Assembly: GCA_040255445.1 (NCBI GenBank)
Contig: JBDZUZ010000081.1
Span: 1 to 17,348, forward strand
DNA from: JBDZUZ01 sp040255445
Lineage (GTDB): Bacteria; Planctomycetota; Phycisphaerae; Phycisphaerales; UBA1924
DNA length: 17,348 nucleotides
Reading direction: 5' to 3'
Position numbers and translations under genes: made by a program. The notes beneath the pieces were generated by a model. It made no database searches. It was not told where the DNA came from and saw only the letters and a list, made by a program, of their open reading frames with translations. This document shows positions 13,523 to 17,348 of this stretch, one piece after another. Position 1 is the stretch's first letter, and every line of letters begins with the position of its first letter.

Positions 13523-14269
13523 TTACTCGGGGCGCGGGTTGATCGCGAACTCGACGGTCGGCCACTGGCCGAACTCGATGTAGCGGATCGAGCCGTCGAC
13601 GGCGAGCATGTTGCCCGCATCCTGGCCGTGCCACGAGGCTTCGAGGAGCGAATCGCTCGATGGCCGCGGCGATGTTGCGTAGTGCCACGCGGCATCGCCG
13701 GTGAGAAGCATGCGGCTGGGGTCGATGTGGATTTCGTGGAGCTTGATCGGGCGGGCCTGGGTGTCGATCCCGGCGAGGGTCGAGTTCATCAGGCGGGGGT
13801 TGGCGCGGTAGCTGGTGCCGAAGAACTGGAAGCAGGAGGCGTTGGCGAGGATGGAGGGGCCGGGGCGGCCGCGTTCGGCGCCGGCGCGCTGTGTGACGCC
13901 GTGGTCTTCGGGGCACTGGAAGAGGCGGGCGAGTTCGGCCGAGCCGAGTTCGCTTTCTTCATCGACGAGGTAGGGATTGATCGGCCGGTCCATTGCGAGC
14001 ATGGGCCGGCGGTCGGGGCCGACGAAGGTGGCGCCGCCGTAGCGCCACTCGGGCATCACGGGCGCGGACGGGAAGACATCGCGGTGGTCCTGCAGGTAGC
14101 TGGTCCAGCCGACGGAGATCTGGCGGAGGTTGTTGGCGCACACGACCTGGTAGCCCGAAGACCGGGCGTGCAGCAGGAGCGGCAGGAGCAGGCCGAGCAG
14201 CACCGCGGTGACCGCGATGCAGACGAGGAGCTCGAGCAGCGAGAATGCTTTGTGGCGACGCACTTCCAC
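13523..14269 (-). CDS. Prepilin-like protein (type IV pilin-like N terminus)
   Basis: A 248-residue protein starting with a class III signal: RRHKAFSLLELLVCIAVTAV, then a Leu-rich helix (residues about 8-30) with Glu at the +5-like position. A prepilin peptidase would cut before Phe. Next come VVCANNLRQISVGWTSYLQD, typical of planctomycete DUF1559-type prepilins (CxNNLRQI), and near the end HGQDAGNMLAVDGSIRYI. The last is an H-DG motif with ten residues between His and Asp rather than the usual nine. The residue before the cleavage site is Ala rather than Gly. GTG 14269 is chosen because the signal starts there and TACAAT (14277-14282) ends 7 bases upstream; GTG 14263 is an alternative. Such proteins are abundant in planctomycetes, with no assigned pilus role. 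Confidence 0.85.
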   Translation of the reverse strand: MEVRRHKAFSLLELLVCIAVTAVLLGLLLPLLLHARSSGYQVVCANNLRQISVGWTSYLQDHRDVFPSAPVMPEWRYGGATFVGPDRRPMLAMDRPINPYLVDEESELGSAELARLFQCPEDHGVTQRAGAERGRPGPSILANASCFQFFGTSYRANPRLMNSTLAGIDTQARPIKLHEIHIDPSRMLLTGDAAWHYATSPRPSSDSLLEASWHGQDAGNMLAVDGSIRYIEFGQWPTVEFAINPRPE

Positions 14270-14276
14270 CGGTGGG

Positions 14277-14308
14277 ATTGTACGAAGCCGGGGCGGCTTC
14301 GTGAAGCC
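14277..14308 (-). promoter_or_regulatory. Promoter of prepilin-like gene with inverted repeat in the spacer
   Basis: On the minus strand, TTCACG (14305 to 14300) as -35 and TACAAT (14282 to 14277) as -10 are 17 bases apart. TACAAT lies 7 bases before the GTG start, predicting a leaderless mRNA. An inverted repeat ACGAAGCC-GGGGC-GGCTTCGT (14282-14302, perfect 8-bp arms) spans the whole spacer. A third half-site GAAGCC (14303-14308) allows an alternative, mutually exclusive pairing with 14295-14300. It could be an operator or the 3' hairpin of the upstream gene. Confidence 0.5.
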
Positions 14309-14360
14309 TGATTCAGATCCGACCAAAATCCAAGCAAACTTCCCTTGAAGTCCGCGCCCG

Positions 14361-15605
14361 TCAGGCGCCAGCCCGGAGGGCCACCCTGTCCAGGGCGTTG
14401 GCGAAGGCCATGTACGCCTCGTAGGGCGATTCGAAAGGGCTGAAGTACTGGTGGACCGCCCCATCGGCCGCGCCCTTGGTGGACATGTAGTACGCGTGGT
14501 CGCTGGTGGTGAGTCTGCGCCAGTCGGCGAGGAGGCGGTCGGCGGCGAGGGTTTCTTCGGGATCGCCGGCCTGGCGGGCCTCAAGCGCGCGCTGCCGCAC
14601 AGCACGGCCGATGGCGAAGGTGCGCTCGAGGATCTCGGTCTGCATCGCGTTGCCGCGCCAGGCGGAGAGGTCGCGCTCGGTATCGGCCCAGGAGGTCCAC
14701 GCGGGCACGTCGTAGACCGCCGCGGCGGGGAGTTCGGAGAGCGCGCCGGCGGGGGTGACGAAGCGGTGGCCCGCGGCGAGCACTCGCTCGGGCAACTCAC
14801 CGAAGAAGTCGAAGATGCCCGTCTCAGCCCACTGGTGTTCGCCGATGGTTTCGTAGTCCATGAACAGATTGCAGATCGCATCGCCGCCGCCGATCCAGTC
14901 GGCGAACGCGGCGGGCTTCAGCGGGTAGTGCTCCCAGTTGCGGTCGCCGAAGCGGAAGGCGATGTCGTCGCTGAGGCGGTAGTTCTTGAGGAGCACGCCG
15001 AGCGGGCGGCCGCCGCGTGCGAGAGGACGGCCCGGCGGGTGGAAGACCTGTCCGGGCGAGCGGCCGTCGAGGAAACGGTCGACGCCCTCGGCGAGGACGC
15101 CCGCGTAGCGGGCGCGGCCTTCATCGTCGGTCTGCGCTGCCAGGAACGCGGCGAGCTCGTTGCTGTAGACGAGCTCGGTGTTGCGGAAGACCCGCGGCGA
15201 GATGCCGAAGATCCGCTCCATGGCGCGGGCGTGCAGCTCGACCTGCTCGGCGAACTCGCCGCGGTCGTAGACGAAGGCGAGGGAGTGGTAGTAGGTTTCG
15301 GCGAGCAGTTCGCAATGCCCGGTCTTGACCAGTTCGCGGAAGAGGTCGAGCACATCGGGGCAGTGTTCTTCGAACTGCTCGATGGCGGTGCCGGTGATGG
15401 AGAAGGCGAGGCGGAAGTCGCCCTTGTGCTTGCGGACCAGTTCGAGGAAGAGGCGGGTCGCGGGGCGGTAGCACTTGTCGGCCACTTTGCGGCAGATCTC
15501 GCCGTTGCGGGCATCGTCGAAGTAACGGTCCTGCGTGTCGAAGGCGTTGATACGCCGCAGGCGCTGGGGCTGGTGCACCTCGAAGACGAGGCAGACGCTG
15601 GTCAT
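14361..15605 (-). CDS. Glycoside hydrolase family 57 alpha-amylase-type enzyme
   Basis: A 414-residue GH57 protein. The family motifs appear in order: VFEVHQPQRL (motif 1, 7-16); CELLAETYYHSLAF (98-111, motif 2 region); FRNTELVYSNELA (140-152), with Glu144 as the expected nucleophile; LFMDYETIGEHQW (247-259), with Asp250 as the expected acid/base; and WADTERDLSAWRGNAMQ (306-322, motif 5 region). It ends with HQYFSPFESPYEAYMAF. Known members are alpha-amylases, 4-alpha-glucanotransferases or related enzymes acting on alpha-glucans. No signal peptide is visible, so it is probably cytosolic and may act on a storage glucan. The start at ATG 15605 is right at motif 1 and fits a promoter 6 bases upstream. 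Confidence 0.93.
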   Translation of the reverse strand: MTSVCLVFEVHQPQRLRRINAFDTQDRYFDDARNGEICRKVADKCYRPATRLFLELVRKHKGDFRLAFSITGTAIEQFEEHCPDVLDLFRELVKTGHCELLAETYYHSLAFVYDRGEFAEQVELHARAMERIFGISPRVFRNTELVYSNELAAFLAAQTDDEGRARYAGVLAEGVDRFLDGRSPGQVFHPPGRPLARGGRPLGVLLKNYRLSDDIAFRFGDRNWEHYPLKPAAFADWIGGGDAICNLFMDYETIGEHQWAETGIFDFFGELPERVLAAGHRFVTPAGALSELPAAAVYDVPAWTSWADTERDLSAWRGNAMQTEILERTFAIGRAVRQRALEARQAGDPEETLAADRLLADWRRLTTSDHAYYMSTKGAADGAVHQYFSPFESPYEAYMAFANALDRVALRAGA

Positions 15606-15611
15606 GGGCGG

Positions 15612-15639
15612 ATTGTCCGTGTTCGCGGGCCGGTTGCAA
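15612..15639 (-). promoter_or_regulatory. Candidate promoter of the GH57 gene
   Basis: On the minus strand TTGCAA (15639 to 15634) and GACAAT (15617 to 15612) are 16 bases apart, four of six matches each to the sigma-70 consensus. GACAAT ends 6 bases before the ATG at 15605, so the mRNA would begin at or next to the start codon. This is the best -35/-10 pair near a start in the window apart from that of the prepilin-like gene. Confidence 0.5.
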
Positions 15640-15681
15640 CCCGGGCCGGGGTGGCGGCCTGAGATTCCGGCCCGCGGCGGC

Positions 15682-16818
15682 TCATGTCCGGACCGCGCTG
15701 ACCGCCGCGATCGCCAGCGGCAACAGGATCAGGACCGGCAGGAAGACCGCGATCTGCGGCGCGAGCCCGGGGATCTGCGCGGAGCTGCCGACGATCGAGC
15801 CGACGAAGGCAAGGAGCGCCACGGGCGCGCAGAACAGCGCCTGCAGCACCATGTTGGTCGGCTCGCGCTTGAGGAAGAAGGGCATGCAGACCAGGACGGC
15901 GAGCAGGTTGCAGACCAGGACAGAGATCCGCCCCCAGCGGGTTCGTTCGAGCGATTCGATCCGGTCGACCGGCGGCTTGGGCTCGGCCTCGTAGCGGTCG
16001 ACGAGCTCGCCGATCTGGGACCAGCCGAGGTGGTTGCTGTAGCCCTCGAACCTGCGGAGGCGGAGCGCGGTGGGATCGAGATCGGTGCGGAGCGTCTCGA
16101 TCGGCTCGATCCGCGGACGGGTCGCCCCCGCGGCGAGTCGCTCCTCGGCCTGACCGTTGACCAACGTCCAGCGATCGCCGGCCCACTGGGCAGCATCGGC
16201 GGTGATGCGGCGGGTCATCAGACCGGACTCATCGCGTTCCCAGACCCAGAGACCCTCGATTCGGCCCTCATCGAGATTGAAGGAGCGGATGTAGTAGAGC
16301 CGGCCCGCGGCGTCGGCGGTGAGGTCCTGGCGCGTCGAGCCCAGAGTCCGCATGCCCGCATCGGTTTTGTCGCGGACGAGCAGCGGCGCGATCTTCGGGA
16401 TGACCAGTTCGCGGTTGGCAACGACGAGCAGGAGCATGAGGATGGCGACGCCGATGAAGGGCCGCGCGATGCGGTGCAGGCTCAGGCCGCCGGCGAGGAC
16501 GGCGACGAACTCGCGGTGGCGGACCATCTGGGTGCAGGTGAAGCCCAGGGCCCCCACCATCACCAGGCCGACGATGTAGTTGAAGAGAAGGAAGAGCCGG
16601 GGCCACCAGAGGTTGAGGACGAGCATGAACGAGAGGACCAGGGTGCGGAAGAAGCCGGGCTCCTCGCCGCCCCGCTCGCTCATGCGGCGGGCGATATCGG
16701 TGAACTCGTCGAAGTTGAGCGAGTAGTCGATGGCGATGACGAACGCAAAGAGGATCACGTGCAGCAGCACGATGTTGAAGAGGTACTGCCGCGCGATGTA
16801 CCGGTCCAGCAGCTTCAT
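15682..16818 (-). CDS. LptF/LptG family LPS export permease
   Basis: A 378-residue YjgP/YjgQ-family permease. The start MKLLDRYIARQYLFNIVLLH is the family's N-terminal motif. Three more hydrophobic segments follow at about 60-75, 78-100 and 118-135. Then comes a beta-rich periplasmic domain (about 150-270, including RLYYIRSFNLDEGRIEGLWV), and a C-terminal membrane pair or triplet (about 300-375). LptF and LptG form the transmembrane channel driven by LptB that lifts LPS to the periplasmic bridge. I cannot say which of the two this is, and the second copy is not in the window. Upstream of it, 57 bases away, is a PAP2 phosphatase on the same strand, so both may be one envelope operon. Confidence 0.9.
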   Translation of the reverse strand: MKLLDRYIARQYLFNIVLLHVILFAFVIAIDYSLNFDEFTDIARRMSERGGEEPGFFRTLVLSFMLVLNLWWPRLFLLFNYIVGLVMVGALGFTCTQMVRHREFVAVLAGGLSLHRIARPFIGVAILMLLLVVANRELVIPKIAPLLVRDKTDAGMRTLGSTRQDLTADAAGRLYYIRSFNLDEGRIEGLWVWERDESGLMTRRITADAAQWAGDRWTLVNGQAEERLAAGATRPRIEPIETLRTDLDPTALRLRRFEGYSNHLGWSQIGELVDRYEAEPKPPVDRIESLERTRWGRISVLVCNLLAVLVCMPFFLKREPTNMVLQALFCAPVALLAFVGSIVGSSAQIPGLAPQIAVFLPVLILLPLAIAAVSAVRT

Positions 16819-16875
16819 GCGAAGGTAATCGGGCCTCTCTGGTCGCCAAAGTCCGGCCGCGGGCCGGAGCGGTAC

Positions 16876-17348
16876 TCACGGCAGGTACAGCCGCCTGATC
16901 CGCCGCGGGCCGAACGGGCCCAGCGGCAGCAGTCTGGCCACAGCGTAGCTCATCATGGCGGCGACCACGACATCGGTGGCGAAGTGCGCCCCCGCGATCA
17001 GGCGCGTCCAGCCGCAGCCGATGGCGAGGAGGACCACGATCGGCCCCGTCCCGGGGAAGAGCCGCGCGAGCATGAACGCGGCGCCGAAGGCCACGCCGGC
17101 GTGGCTCGAGGCCAGGCCCAGGCCGGGCCCGTCGTAGCCGGCCTGCGCGAACCAGTCGAAGACGTACTGCCCGGTCTCGCCGGGGCGGTGACGGCGCACG
17201 ACGCCCTTGACGATCTCGGCGGCGAGGCCGCCCAGGCCGGCGGAGAGGAAGAGCAGCAAGCCGCGGCGGAGGCGCTCGCGCGCGGAGAAGGGGGGTCGGC
17301 GGGCCGCCCAGTCGGCGGCGATCAGGACGAGCCCGGCCGCGATCCAGG
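16876..17348 (-). CDS. PAP2-family membrane phosphatase (5' end cut by window edge)
   Basis: The frame is open to the window edge, giving 156 visible residues with no convincing start inside; an internal TTG at 17259 falls within a membrane helix. All three PAP2 motifs are present: KGVVRRHRP (K-x6-RP), ASSHAG (the PSGH equivalent, with Ser-His), and TRLIAGAHFATD (R-x5-H-x3-D, catalytic His). Hydrophobic helices surround them. PAP2 enzymes dephosphorylate lipids such as undecaprenyl pyrophosphate, phosphatidic acid or lipid A; the sequence does not tell which. Its position just upstream of the LptF/G permease favours an envelope-lipid substrate, but only as inference. Confidence 0.9.
   Translation of the reverse strand, partial: WIAAGLVLIAADWAARRPPFSARERLRRGLLLFLSAGLGGLAAEIVKGVVRRHRPGETGQYVFDWFAQAGYDGPGLGLASSHAGVAFGAAFMLARLFPGTGPIVVLLAIGCGWTRLIAGAHFATDVVVAAMMSYAVARLLPLGPFGPRRIRRLYLP

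Noticed and set aside
14451..15662. A 403-codon plus-strand frame
   Set aside because: Antisense to the GH57 gene, whose catalytic motifs are complete; rich in Gly/Glu/Val/Ala typical of a shadow.

Overview
The window is GC-rich (about two thirds G+C by eye) and densely coding. It looks like chromosome from a Gram-negative planctomycete, most likely the class Phycisphaerae. The reasons are an outer-membrane lipopolysaccharide (LPS) transport set (LptB, an LptF/LptG permease), a prepilin-like protein with a DG motif near its C terminus, futalosine-pathway menaquinone synthesis (MqnA), many TTG/GTG starts, and few Shine-Dalgarno sites. The taxonomic call is inference; no rRNA is present.

Layout. 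1-311: end of a DUF4870 membrane protein, convergent with a NeuD-like acyltransferase (318-971, minus). 1078-6175: tight plus-strand operon mqnA, a large sigma-factor-like multi-HTH protein, a family 9 glycosyltransferase and gatB. 6185-7438 (minus): a 266-residue protein of no known family overlapping a PIN-domain toxin gene that carries a frameshift. 7541-9803 (minus): surE, lptB and a PEGA-domain lipoprotein whose start overlaps the lptB stop. 9990-10370: small FHA protein. 10371-10728: non-coding, packed with inverted repeats and a duplicated 90-base unit. 10729-12609 (minus): a 626-residue Cys/Met-type PLP enzyme, divergent from a VOC-fold protein (12853-13281). 13282-13522: non-coding, with a 24-base tandem repeat. 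13523-17348 (minus): prepilin-like protein, GH57 glycosidase, LptF/G permease and a PAP2 phosphatase cut by the window edge.

Several genes serve the cell envelope (NeuD-like, GT9, LptB, LptF/G, PAP2, PEGA lipoprotein). The rest are housekeeping (GatB, SurE, MqnA) or regulatory.

The most unusual items are four. First, the sigma-like protein at 1927-3675 keeps recognisable sigma regions 1.2, 2 and 4 but has lost the aromatic residues that melt promoter DNA, and has gained three HTH segments. Second, many start codons have a TANNNT hexamer ending 5-11 bases upstream, which suggests leaderless or near-leaderless mRNAs. Third, there is a hairpin family with a compensatory base-pair change. Fourth, an inverted repeat exactly fills the -35/-10 spacer of the prepilin-like gene.
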